Assembly (NCBI GenBank): GCA_007693535.1
Contig: REDK01000075.1
Coordinates: forward strand, 1-40,822
Reading direction: 5' to 3'
DNA: 40,822 bases
Origin: Chromatiaceae bacterium
GTDB taxonomy: Bacteria > Pseudomonadota > Gammaproteobacteria > Chromatiales > Chromatiaceae
Numbering within the stretch: the stretch's first letter is position 1; every line of letters begins with the position of its first letter. Positions 1-7,238 of this stretch are shown here, in pieces. The position numbers were made by a program, and so were the translations under genes. A model generated the notes under the pieces. That model worked only from the letters and a program-made list of their open reading frames with translations. It did not search any database and was not told where the DNA came from.

Positions 1-89
1 TTGCCGGACACCACGCGGGACGCACCCTGGGGGCCGTTCAACTGCCGCTTCTAGGTTGAAGGGAGGGAGAGGGCATCTGCAGCAGGGGG

Positions 90-1838
90 TTAGCGTCTAG
101 GGCCGCGATGTTGCGAGCGCCGGTCGCGATCGATGCGGAACACTGTGGTGGTGCCGCTGACCTCATTGGCGACCACCAGCAGTGGCACACCGGGGATCGG
201 GCTTTTGGATGCCTCGATCACGATCAGGCCTTCGGCACCGAGATCGCCCGCCTCGGGCGTGCCCGGTCCGAAGCCGAAGTCGCGGTTATTGAAGTACTGT
301 ACGAACTGCGGAGCGTAGGGGTTGCTGATGTCGTAGATCATCACGCCACCGATGCGCTCGAGCCCGATGAAGGCGTAGTCACGCCCCCAGAGCTTGGCCA
401 GCGTCACACCCTCCGGCTCCGGACCCTTGTCGTCGCTGCGGGTCTTGAAGCTGTTCTCGCGGTGGTTGGAGTTGAAGTTCTCCGGGTAGACCTCGGCGGT
501 GATGCGCTCGAACTCCGAGCCGCTGTCCCAGACCAGCTCCAACTTGTCGTTCCAAATCGAGAACGACCGGGCCCCAAAGGCGTAGATGTCTTCGTAGCAT
601 ACAGGCTTGCCGTCGGCGTCGCGCCGCAGACCGTCTTCGACGGTGACGTTCAAACGCCCCATCTTCTCGTTGTCGCGAAGCTGGGCCAAGGTCGCGATGC
701 CCATGTCGTTGTTCGCGAAGAAGGCATTGAAGCGCTCGGAGTCCGCGCAGATGGGAACATCACCCGACAAGGCCCGGAACCGCGACACTTCGCTATAGCC
801 ATCCCAATCACGGGCATCACCCTCGTTCGCCGTGACGATATAGCTGCGGCCGCGATACTGATAGTTGGCGATGGTGTCGGGCTGATACATGCCCAAGACC
901 GGCCAGTTCGTGATGTTGATAAGGCCTGGCCGGTCTTTCGGCGGTGGGTTTTGGGGCCGGTCGCTGACATCCAACTCGTTGCCCGGTAGCAGATGGTCCT
1001 TGAAGCCCAGCGCGTGAATCGCGGTGAACTCGCCCGCCGCGATGTCCAACATCGCGATCGCGTTATTCTCCTGCAGCGCCACCCATGCCGTCCTACCATC
1101 ACTGGATACGGTGATCCACTCGGGCTCGAGATTCTGCGCTACCGTGCGCGTGGGTTCGGCACCTTCCGCGACGGGGGCCGCTGGGCCGAAGATCCGGATC
1201 GCGGGATCCAGTTCCGCATCATTGAACTTGGTGAACGTCGCTGTGCGCACCTGATCCTGGGTCAGTTTGGCGATGTCTCTCGGCAGGTCGATGATGCTGA
1301 CCGACCCCTCGGGATCGATGGTGTAGTCGTCGTTCGGCTCGCCTTCGTTCGCGACCAGCACACGCTTGCCATCCGGGGTGAAGGTCAGCGCATCGGGCAG
1401 TGTCCCGACCTCGACGACGGCGAGGAAGCTGAGCCCCTCCTCGCCGGCTGCGTCAAAGAACACGACCCGGCCTGGATCCGTTCTCGGCACGGCCTCGACC
1501 GCCGCGGCGACGAGCCCTTTATGTACGGCGACGCTGTTGACGATCCCGAGGTCGTTATCGAAAGCGGCCCCAAGATCCACGCTGAACAGCTTCGTCGGGA
1601 CCTGCGGTATCACGATGCTCAGCACATCGATCTGTCCGCTCTCGGCATTGACGACGAACAGCCGCTGCGTCTTTGGATCGTGCGCGACGATCTCGGCGGA
1701 AGATTTGTCGAAGATTCCAGTGGCGTAGGTACCGATCGGTTCGATGCTGATCGCGAACGGTGAGGCCGCAGGCGCGGCGGATACGGTGGCACCGAGGCTG
1801 CAGGCGAGCAGGGCGGTGGCCATGGGGGCAAGCTTCAT
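90..1838 (-). CDS. Secreted choice-of-anchor I family beta-propeller protein
   Basis: The 582-residue product starts with a signal peptide (basic MKLAP, hydrophobic stretch, Ala-rich cleavage site near residue 24), so it should be exported. The body reads as a YVTN/WD-like beta-propeller: repeated strands such as PDGKRVLVANEGEP and a later VTANEGDARDW, the two signatures that recur in the choice-of-anchor I family, plus a final segment ending in MIYDISNP. Family members usually carry one of several C-terminal anchors. None is visible here: the end is a basic tail, so the protein is probably free in the periplasm or secreted. I chose the ATG at 1838 because AAGGAG lies seven bases before it; an in-frame start 13 codons upstream has no such site and would spoil the signal peptide. 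Substrate and function are unknown. Nothing in the next gene suggests a shared pathway. Confidence 0.85.
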   Translation of the reverse strand: MKLAPMATALLACSLGATVSAAPAASPFAISIEPIGTYATGIFDKSSAEIVAHDPKTQRLFVVNAESGQIDVLSIVIPQVPTKLFSVDLGAAFDNDLGIVNSVAVHKGLVAAAVEAVPRTDPGRVVFFDAAGEEGLSFLAVVEVGTLPDALTFTPDGKRVLVANEGEPNDDYTIDPEGSVSIIDLPRDIAKLTQDQVRTATFTKFNDAELDPAIRIFGPAAPVAEGAEPTRTVAQNLEPEWITVSSDGRTAWVALQENNAIAMLDIAAGEFTAIHALGFKDHLLPGNELDVSDRPQNPPPKDRPGLINITNWPVLGMYQPDTIANYQYRGRSYIVTANEGDARDWDGYSEVSRFRALSGDVPICADSERFNAFFANNDMGIATLAQLRDNEKMGRLNVTVEDGLRRDADGKPVCYEDIYAFGARSFSIWNDKLELVWDSGSEFERITAEVYPENFNSNHRENSFKTRSDDKGPEPEGVTLAKLWGRDYAFIGLERIGGVMIYDISNPYAPQFVQYFNNRDFGFGPGTPEAGDLGAEGLIVIEASKSPIPGVPLLVVANEVSGTTTVFRIDRDRRSQHRGPRR

Positions 1839-2227
1839 GCGGGACTCCTTCTTCGGAGATGATGGAGCCACAATCATCCCCTACAGCCATTACAGCAGCG
1901 TGACGCGACTCCATGCGGACTGGCGGTTGACCACCCGAGACCAGAGAAACGGCTCGGAAATCCAAACTCCCCTGCACGCAGACATCTCCCGCGATGTCCT
2001 AATCTGCCCCAAAGCTGGAGTGCGCCACGCCCTGCGGTGTTGCTGACCACGACCAGACAGGTCTGGTCGAGCTAACAGTTGGCGTTCCTGCTCGCGTAGG
2101 CAGTGAGGTAAGAGAACTCTTTTACCCGCGTCGAAAGCCTTACCAATGCGAAGAATGTCTCCATTCCAGGTGCTGCTGCTCGATCTGGTAACGGGCGGTT
2201 TGCTCCCGGATCTCAGCACGCTAGCGT
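1839..2227. other. Intergenic region with one palindrome, no gene recognised
   Basis: This 389-base gap separates the beta-propeller gene from the lipoprotein gene, both on the minus strand. Open frames cross it but give low-complexity, Arg/Ser-rich translations with no family resemblance. The only clear structure is the palindrome at 2050-2069, listed separately. A second weak dyad, GTAA-GAG-AA-CTC-TT-TTAC, lies near 2104-2121. The promoter of the beta-propeller gene should lie here, but I cannot place it. Confidence 0.5.
2050..2069. promoter_or_regulatory. 20-base near-perfect palindrome, candidate operator
   Basis: The sequence CGACCAGAC-AG-GTCTGGTCG has 9-base arms that match perfectly around a 2-base centre. 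No T-run follows on either strand, so it is not an obvious terminator. Its size and symmetry fit a dimeric regulator's operator, about 210 bases upstream of the beta-propeller gene. No protein can be assigned to it. Confidence 0.4.
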
Positions 2228-2821
2228 CTACCCGGCATTCCCTCGGCGTATCTGCCAGTGGCCGAACATCGGGTTGCCGCGCGCCTCGATCCCGAGCGCG
2301 TGCAGCCAGTCCATGACGCGGTGATTGGAGTTGGCAAACAGGCTGTAGCCCTGGGGATCGGGGACGAACTCTAGGCCAAATGCGGGGTTGTACCGGCGTT
2401 GCTCCCCGGCCGCTGCGAAGGTCGCATCCAGCTCTGCCACCAGCCGGTCGATCCGCGTGGCCGGGGCCGTCAGGCGGTGGATGCGCGCCGGGTCCAGGTG
2501 CAGGCGGGCGGCGAGCGCGGCCCGGCTCGCCGGACCGCTCAGGGTCTGTCGGCCGAGCGCCCCGCGGGTGGCGACGAACAGGGTCGGCACGGCGCGCAGG
2601 GCGCCGGTGTCGCCATCGGCATACCAGCGCCAGTCGCCGTAGGCGTAGCGCACCAGCGAGCCGTCGGCACGGGTGAGCACCAGGCTAGTATGGCGGCCAT
2701 GGGCGAGCAGGAACACCGGGCGCTGGTCGGCGGCGCTGTCGGGCACGCTGACGGTGCCGGTGCAGCCGGTGAGGGTTAGCCAGGCCAGCAGCAGGAGGAC
2801 TGGGCGGGAGGGGAATGACAT
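2228..2821 (-). CDS. Putative lipoprotein, DUF2459-like
   Basis: The product has 197 residues. It opens with a short hydrophobic segment ending in LTGC, a lipobox with Cys20 as the lipidated residue, so it should be a membrane-anchored periplasmic lipoprotein. The mature part begins VFLLAHGRHTSLVL followed by YAYGDWRWYA. This resembles the conserved start of DUF2459 proteins (HGWHTGLV-type motif, then a Y-x-E/D-WG-like stretch), and the C-terminal part carries an FANSNHRVMDWL segment also reminiscent of that family. The assignment is from motif memory only and the function of the family is unknown. It lies downstream of prmA on the same strand, 113 bases away, but probably outside that operon. 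The start lacks a good ribosome binding site. Confidence 0.65.
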   Translation of the reverse strand: MSFPSRPVLLLLAWLTLTGCTGTVSVPDSAADQRPVFLLAHGRHTSLVLTRADGSLVRYAYGDWRWYADGDTGALRAVPTLFVATRGALGRQTLSGPASRAALAARLHLDPARIHRLTAPATRIDRLVAELDATFAAAGEQRRYNPAFGLEFVPDPQGYSLFANSNHRVMDWLHALGIEARGNPMFGHWQIRRGNAG

Positions 2822-2934
2822 GACCGCGGAACCGAGTAGGGGCAGGGTCTGGCAACTGGGGGCTATTTCCAGATTCTGCCTGCCGCTGCCGCGGGTTGTC
2901 TATGCCAGGGATGCAGGCGGTTGGGCCGGGGCTG

Positions 2935-3897
2935 TCAGGCCGGGTCGTCCTGATCCCCGTCGTTGCCCGGGCTGCTGTCTGATCGCCGTTGTCCGCTCAG
3001 CAACACCCAGTCCTCCATGGCCTCCGAGGCGGCCAAATCGAACCAGTCGCGATAGGCGGCCGCCACCGCCGCAGCCTGATTGACGAGGAGGCCGGCCAGT
3101 GCGATGCGACCGCTTGCGACCACCGCCCGGCTCAGCGTTGGCGCCAGTTCGATCAGGGGGCGGGCAAGGATATTGGCGACCAGCACATCGGCCTCGGCGA
3201 GCACTTCCGTGGCAGCGGCCGGCGACTGGATCAGCAGGCGTTCCCGAACCTGGTTGGCAACGGCGTTGGTAGCGGTTGCCTCCAGTGCCTGGGGATCATG
3301 GTCGATGGCGACGGCGCTGGCGGCCCCGAGCTTCAGGGCGGCGATGGCGAGGATGCCTGAGCCGCAGCCGAAGTCCAGCACTCGGCAGCCGGCGAGCGGG
3401 GTTCGATCCAGCCAACTCAGGCACAGGGCGGTGCTGGGATGTTGGCCGGTGCCGAAGGCGAGCCCGGGATCGAGTTGGACCACGACGGCGTTGGGGTCCG
3501 GCGTGGTCTGCCCGCGCGGGCAGACCCAGAGCCGCTGCCCGAAGCGACGCGGGGCGAACCCGTTGCGCCAGGTCTGCTCCCAGACCTGGTCGTCCAGGTC
3601 GTTCCAGCGTGGCGCTGTCAGACTCAGACCGGCCAGCGCCAGGGCCGCCGCCTCGGCCTGCCGTTGGCTGGTCGGGTCGGCGGCGAATAGGGCGGTGACC
3701 TGCACCTGTTCCCAGAGTGCCACGGTCGCCGGGGCTGGCTCCCAGATCGCCGTGGCCGGGGCGCTCGCGACGGCTGTCTCCGGGCCGGTCTCGGGATCGG
3801 TAAAGGTCACCGCCAGCGCTCCGGCATTCTCCAGCGCTGCCGCGAGCATCGGCGCCTGGTCGCGCGCGGCCGTCAAACTCAGTTGCCGCCAGGGCAT
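2935..3897 (-). CDS. prmA: Ribosomal protein L11 methyltransferase
   Basis: PrmA trimethylates ribosomal protein L11 using S-adenosylmethionine in the cytoplasm. The 320-residue product shows the family signature DPGLAFGTGQHPST, the SAM-binding loop LDFGCGSGILAIAA, and VANILARPL near the catalytic cleft. The N-terminal MPWRQLSL matches the usual start of PrmA, so I prefer the ATG at 3897 over an in-frame GTG 17 codons upstream, although neither has a strong ribosome binding site. The protein is slightly longer than E. coli PrmA (about 293 residues), partly through an acidic C-terminal tail. It is the last gene of aroQ-accB-accC-prmA, a common gammaproteobacterial order, and lies 57 bases after accC, so it is probably co-transcribed. 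Confidence 0.96.
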   Translation of the reverse strand: MPWRQLSLTAARDQAPMLAAALENAGALAVTFTDPETGPETAVASAPATAIWEPAPATVALWEQVQVTALFAADPTSQRQAEAAALALAGLSLTAPRWNDLDDQVWEQTWRNGFAPRRFGQRLWVCPRGQTTPDPNAVVVQLDPGLAFGTGQHPSTALCLSWLDRTPLAGCRVLDFGCGSGILAIAALKLGAASAVAIDHDPQALEATATNAVANQVRERLLIQSPAAATEVLAEADVLVANILARPLIELAPTLSRAVVASGRIALAGLLVNQAAAVAAAYRDWFDLAASEAMEDWVLLSGQRRSDSSPGNDGDQDDPA

Positions 3898-3954
3898 GGG
3901 GTTGTGGCGCGGGCGGGGGGAGCGCGACCGCGGCGTGACCGCGGCCACAGGCCC

Positions 3955-5295
3955 TCACATCCCGAGCTTCTTTTCCAGATAGTGGATGTTGGCGCCGCCC
4001 TGCTGGAATGCGGCATCCTTGAGGATCTGGCGCTGTAGCGGGATGTTGGTATGAATGCCCTCGATGACGGTCTCGCGCAGGGCATTGCACATGCGGGCCA
4101 GCGCCGAGTGGCGGTCCTCGCCGTGGGCGATGAGTTTGCCGATCATCGAGTCGTAATAGGGCGGTACCAGATAGCCGGAGTAGATGTGGGTGTCCATGCG
4201 GATGCCGGGACCGCCGGGGCCGTGGAACTCGGTGATCCGGCCAGGGCTCGGCATGAAGGTCTCGGGATGCTCGGCATTGAGCCGGCATTCGATGGCGTGA
4301 CCGCGCAGGACGATGTCCTCCTGGCGATAGCGCAGGTGCTCGCCGCTGGCGACCAGGATCTGCTCCTTGACGATGTCCACGCCGGTGATCATCTCGGTGA
4401 CCGGGTGTTCCACCTGCACCCGGGTATTAACCTCGATGAAATAGAACTCGCCGTCCTGGTACAGGAACTCGAAGGTGCCGACGCCGCGATAGCCGTAGCG
4501 GCTGCAGGCCTCGGCACAGCGTCGGCCGATGAAGTCGCGCTGTGCTGGGGTGATGCCGGGGGCGGGCGCCTCCTCGACGACCTTCTGATGCCGGCGCTGC
4601 ATCGAGCAGTCGCGCTCGCCGAGGTGAATGGCGTTGCCGTAATTGTCGGCCAGCACCTGAAACTCGACGTGGCGCGGATGTTCCAGGTATTTTTCCATGT
4701 ATACCGTCTCGTTACCGAAGGCGGCACCGGCCTCGGCCCGGGTCAGCGAGATGGAACTGAGCAGGGTGGCATCGGAATGCACCACCCGCATCCCGCGCCC
4801 GCCGCCGCCGCCAGCGGCCTTGATGATGACTGGATAGCCGATCTCGCGGGCCAGTTCCAGGGTGCGTTTGCCGTCGTCGTCGAGCGGGCCGTCGGAGCCG
4901 GGTACACAGGGGACGCCGGCCTCCTTCATCGCGCGGATCGCGGAGACCTTGTCGCCCATCAGGCGGATCGTCTCCGGGCGTGGCCCGATAAAGATGAACC
5001 CGGAACGCTCGACGCGCTCGGCGAAGTCGGCATTCTCCGACAGAAAGCCGTAGCCGGGGTGAATGGCAACGGTGTCGGTGACCTCGGCAGCGCTGATGAT
5101 CGCGGGGATGTGCAGATAGCTGTCGCGAGATGGCGCCGGCCCGATGCAGACCGACTCGTCGGCGAGCAGAACATGCTTGAGATCGCGGTCCGCCTCGGAA
5201 TGGACAGCGACCGTCTTGATGCCGAGTTCGCGACAGGCGCGCTGGATCCGCAGGGCGATCTCGCCGCGGTTGGCGATGAGGATCTTCTCGATCAT
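3955..5295 (-). CDS. accC: Acetyl-CoA carboxylase, biotin carboxylase subunit
   Basis: AccC carboxylates the biotin carried by AccB using ATP and bicarbonate, the first half-reaction of malonyl-CoA synthesis. The 446-residue product has the normal length. It begins [17 protein letters not shown] and contains the ATP-grasp glycine-rich loop (GGGGGRGM), the [15 protein letters not shown] motif and the metal-binding [16 protein letters not shown] region. The start codon overlaps the accB stop as ATGA, so the two genes are translationally coupled. The reading frame could extend upstream into accB, but family alignment fixes the start at 5295. The other two subunits (accA, accD) are not in the window. 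Confidence 0.98.
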   Translation of the reverse strand: MIEKILIANRGEIALRIQRACRELGIKTVAVHSEADRDLKHVLLADESVCIGPAPSRDSYLHIPAIISAAEVTDTVAIHPGYGFLSENADFAERVERSGFIFIGPRPETIRLMGDKVSAIRAMKEAGVPCVPGSDGPLDDDGKRTLELAREIGYPVIIKAAGGGGGRGMRVVHSDATLLSSISLTRAEAGAAFGNETVYMEKYLEHPRHVEFQVLADNYGNAIHLGERDCSMQRRHQKVVEEAPAPGITPAQRDFIGRRCAEACSRYGYRGVGTFEFLYQDGEFYFIEVNTRVQVEHPVTEMITGVDIVKEQILVASGEHLRYRQEDIVLRGHAIECRLNAEHPETFMPSPGRITEFHGPGGPGIRMDTHIYSGYLVPPYYDSMIGKLIAHGEDRHSALARMCNALRETVIEGIHTNIPLQRQILKDAAFQQGGANIHYLEKKLGM

Positions 5296-5789
5296 TCGAT
5301 GACGAACAGCGGTTGGTTGTATTCCACCGGCTGGCCGTTCTCGACCAGGATCTTCCTGACGATGCCGGCCCGCTCCGATTCGATTTGATTCAGGATCTTC
5401 ATCGCCTCGATGATGCACAGGATGTCGCCCACCTTGACCTCCTGGCCTTCCTCGACGAAGGTGCTGCTGCCCGGCGACGGCGAGCGGTAAAAGGTGCCGA
5501 CCATGGGTGAGCGGGCGAGGGTGGCTTCATCGACCTCGGGCGCGGCAGACGCTTGCGCGCCGCTAGCGGTGGTGGCTAGCGCTGGTGCGATACCGCCATG
5601 TGGTGCCGGTCCGGATGCGGTCCCGACCATGGCTGTATAGCCACCGGGGTTGGCTGGCATCACGAACTGGGGTCCCCCGCCGGCATGCCGGCTGATGCGT
5701 ACCGACTCCTCCCCCTCGTGAATCTCGATCTCGGCGACGTTGGACTCTTCGAGTAACTCGATGAGTTTCTTGACCTTGCGGATGTCCAT
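5292..5789 (-). CDS. accB: Acetyl-CoA carboxylase biotin carboxyl carrier protein
   Basis: This is the biotin carrier of acetyl-CoA carboxylase, 165 residues. The N-terminal part [16 protein letters not shown] is typical of AccB. It is followed by an Ala/Pro/Gly-rich flexible linker (about residues 37-90) and a C-terminal biotinyl domain from about residue 92. The biotinylated lysine is Lys131 in [10 protein letters not shown] (E. coli has EAMKMMNQIE). The start at 5789 is set by this family match; upstream in-frame codons run into the aroQ end. The stop overlaps accC as ATGA. aroQ ends 70 bases upstream on the same strand. Confidence 0.98.
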   Translation of the reverse strand: MDIRKVKKLIELLEESNVAEIEIHEGEESVRISRHAGGGPQFVMPANPGGYTAMVGTASGPAPHGGIAPALATTASGAQASAAPEVDEATLARSPMVGTFYRSPSPGSSTFVEEGQEVKVGDILCIIEAMKILNQIESERAGIVRKILVENGQPVEYNQPLFVIE

Positions 5790-5859
5790 GACGGCTGGGT
5801 TTCTCGTGGGGGTTGCGCTTGGAAGCGTCTGGGGGCGGCGTGCGCAGGACGCGGGAAAA

Positions 5860-6318
5860 TCAGGAGACGGTGGCGAGCGGCGGGCCAATCCGTTGCAGCG
5901 CCGCGGCTAGGGCAAGGTCGTAACCCTGCGCCCCCAGGCCGGTGATGACCCCCTCGGCGATGTCGGAAAAGTAGGAATGGGCGCGGAAGGGTTCGCGCGC
6001 GTGCACATTCGACAGGTGCACCTCGATGAATGGGATGCGCACCGCCAGCAGGGCATCGCGCAGGGCGATGCTGGTATGGGTGAAGGCGGCGGGATTGAAT
6101 AGCACGAACGCCACCCTAGCGACACCGGCCTGCTGAACCGCGGCAATCAGTTCGTGTTCGGCATTGCTCTGAAACAGTTCCAACCGATGGCCGGCGGCGC
6201 GGGCGCTGGCGCTCAGGCGTTCGCCGATGCTCGAGAGGGTCTCGCGGCCATAGGTGTCGGGTTCGCGGCTGCCGAGCAGGTTCAGATTGGGGCCGTTGAG
6301 GCAGAGAATCGTGGCCAT
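5860..6318 (-). CDS. aroQ: Type II 3-dehydroquinate dehydratase
   Basis: AroQ converts 3-dehydroquinate to 3-dehydroshikimate in the shikimate pathway. The 152-residue product is the usual length for the dodecameric type II enzyme. It has [14 protein letters not shown] followed by the catalytic Tyr in DTYG, the [10 protein letters not shown] substrate loop (commonly NPGAYTH; the Gly is Ala and Tyr is Phe here), and [11 protein letters not shown] with the catalytic His. It is the first gene of the aroQ-accB-accC-prmA cluster. No convincing ribosome binding site precedes the ATG. A spaced inverted repeat lies upstream at 6490-6551. Confidence 0.97.
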   Translation of the reverse strand: MATILCLNGPNLNLLGSREPDTYGRETLSSIGERLSASARAAGHRLELFQSNAEHELIAAVQQAGVARVAFVLFNPAAFTHTSIALRDALLAVRIPFIEVHLSNVHAREPFRAHSYFSDIAEGVITGLGAQGYDLALAAALQRIGPPLATVS

Positions 6319-6618
6319 GGCATGCGGCCTGGAGGGCCGCGAGTGATTTGGGCAGCGGGTGCTGCGGGGTGGGCGATGGGAAGGCGGTGGGGGCTGGTCG
6401 GCAGCCGACAGCCGGTCAGGATTGCGATCCCGGGTGCGCCGGCGGCGGCCACGCCTGGCCGCTCCGCCGGCTCCAAGCAGGCGCTAAGGGTAAGGGAATT
6501 ACGCAGGATTGGAAAGCGGAAAATCGACGCCGATCGGTAGCGTTCCCTTACGTTCGGGACCGATCGGGGCGGTTTTTCCGGCTCTGCCGGGGTGGCCGCG
6601 ACTGCGATAGCCGCGGTC
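6319..6618. other. Intergenic region upstream of aroQ
   Basis: These 300 bases lie between tlpA and aroQ and must hold the promoter of the aroQ-acc-prmA cluster. I see no gene. The A/T-richer part (about 6480-6555) contains the inverted repeat GTAAGGGAA ... TTCCCTTAC (6490-6498 and 6543-6551), listed separately. A confident -35/-10 pair could not be picked. Near 6590-6600 an imperfect G+C-rich dyad may serve tlpA termination but has no T-run in the right direction. Confidence 0.45.
6490..6551. repeat. Inverted repeat GTAAGGGAA/TTCCCTTAC upstream of aroQ
   Basis: Two perfect 9-base arms lie 44 bases apart (6490-6498 and 6543-6551) in the only A/T-rich part of the gap upstream of aroQ. The distance suits two half-sites on similar helix faces flanking a promoter rather than a terminator stem. 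No known regulator motif was recognised. Confidence 0.4.
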
Positions 6619-7221
6619 TCAGTGGTTGGTCGCGCGCGGCTCCAGCAGCGCTGCCAACTGCTCCTGCAGCCGGGCGGCACTCAGTTCGCCCTGCTGGTTG
6701 AAGATGCGGTGCCCGCGGGCATCGAAGATGACCGTGAAGGGCAGGGTGTCGGTGCGATTGCCCAGGGCCCGGGCCTGCTCAATGGCATCGAGGCCGCCGA
6801 TGAGGATCGGATAATCGACCGGGTTATCGGCGAGGAAGCGGGCGACCTCGGCCGGGTCGTCGATGGCAATGCCGATCACCTGCAGCCGATCGGTATCGGC
6901 CTCCCGCTGCACCTGTGCCAGACGTGGCAATTCGCGCAGACAGCCCGGGCACCAGGTGGCCCAGTAATGGATCAGGACCACCTGGCCGCTCCAGTCGCGA
7001 TGGCTGACCACGGTCCCATCCAGGTCTGGTAGCGCCAAGTCCGGCAGCCCGCTCAGCAGCCCATCCGGGTCGCGTACCGCCCCCTCGCCCAGCAGTGCCC
7101 GCTGGCCCATCCAGGCTGGGATGGCATCACGAGCGCTCAGCCAGCGTTCGCCGAGGACGGCAATGCCGATGCTGAGCGAGCCGGCCAGCAGGGCTACAGC
7201 GATGATCCTAACTGGGTTCAT
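6619..7221 (-). CDS. TlpA-family periplasmic thiol-disulfide oxidoreductase
   Basis: The 200-residue product has an N-terminal membrane anchor or uncleaved signal (residues about 5-24), then a TlpA/ResA-type thioredoxin fold. The active site is WCPGC (Cys91, Cys94), and the cis-Pro segment reads TLPFTVIFDARG. Such proteins reduce periplasmic disulfides, for example in apocytochrome c or metal-binding proteins. The gene follows dsbD, which normally supplies electrons to TlpA-like partners, so DsbD to this protein is the likely flow (inference). There is no Shine-Dalgarno site. Its ATG overlaps the stop of a three-codon mini-ORF that itself overlaps the dsbD stop, so translation by re-initiation is likely. 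Confidence 0.9.
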   Translation of the reverse strand: MNPVRIIAVALLAGSLSIGIAVLGERWLSARDAIPAWMGQRALLGEGAVRDPDGLLSGLPDLALPDLDGTVVSHRDWSGQVVLIHYWATWCPGCLRELPRLAQVQREADTDRLQVIGIAIDDPAEVARFLADNPVDYPILIGGLDAIEQARALGNRTDTLPFTVIFDARGHRIFNQQGELSAARLQEQLAALLEPRATNH

Positions 7222-7238
7222 CAGGGGTTCATCAGGGG
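7214..7238. repeat. 11-bp tandem duplication at the dsbD-tlpA junction
   Basis: The plus strand reads GGGTTCATCAG twice in a row and then GGG, a period of 11 bases. On the coding (minus) strand this creates two TGATG stop-start overlaps. The dsbD TGA overlaps an ATG that opens a mini-ORF (Met-Asn-Pro, stop), whose TGA overlaps the tlpA ATG. The tlpA protein also begins Met-Asn-Pro, so the mini-ORF looks like a duplicated copy of the tlpA start. Confidence 0.85.

Noticed and set aside
1870-1900. CTGTAATGG-CTGTAGGGG on the minus strand, looking like a Pho box upstream of the beta-propeller gene
   Set aside because: The repeat period is 9 bases rather than the 11 of Pho boxes, and the second half fits poorly.
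3898-3948. A 17-residue longer PrmA starting at a GTG
   Set aside because: The extra residues are Arg/Pro-rich without similarity, while MPWRQLSL at 3897 matches the usual PrmA start.
4051-5388. A 445-codon open frame on the plus strand opposite accC and accB
   Set aside because: It mirrors the codon pattern of accC in a high-G+C genome and has no recognisable motif; accC and accB are certain.
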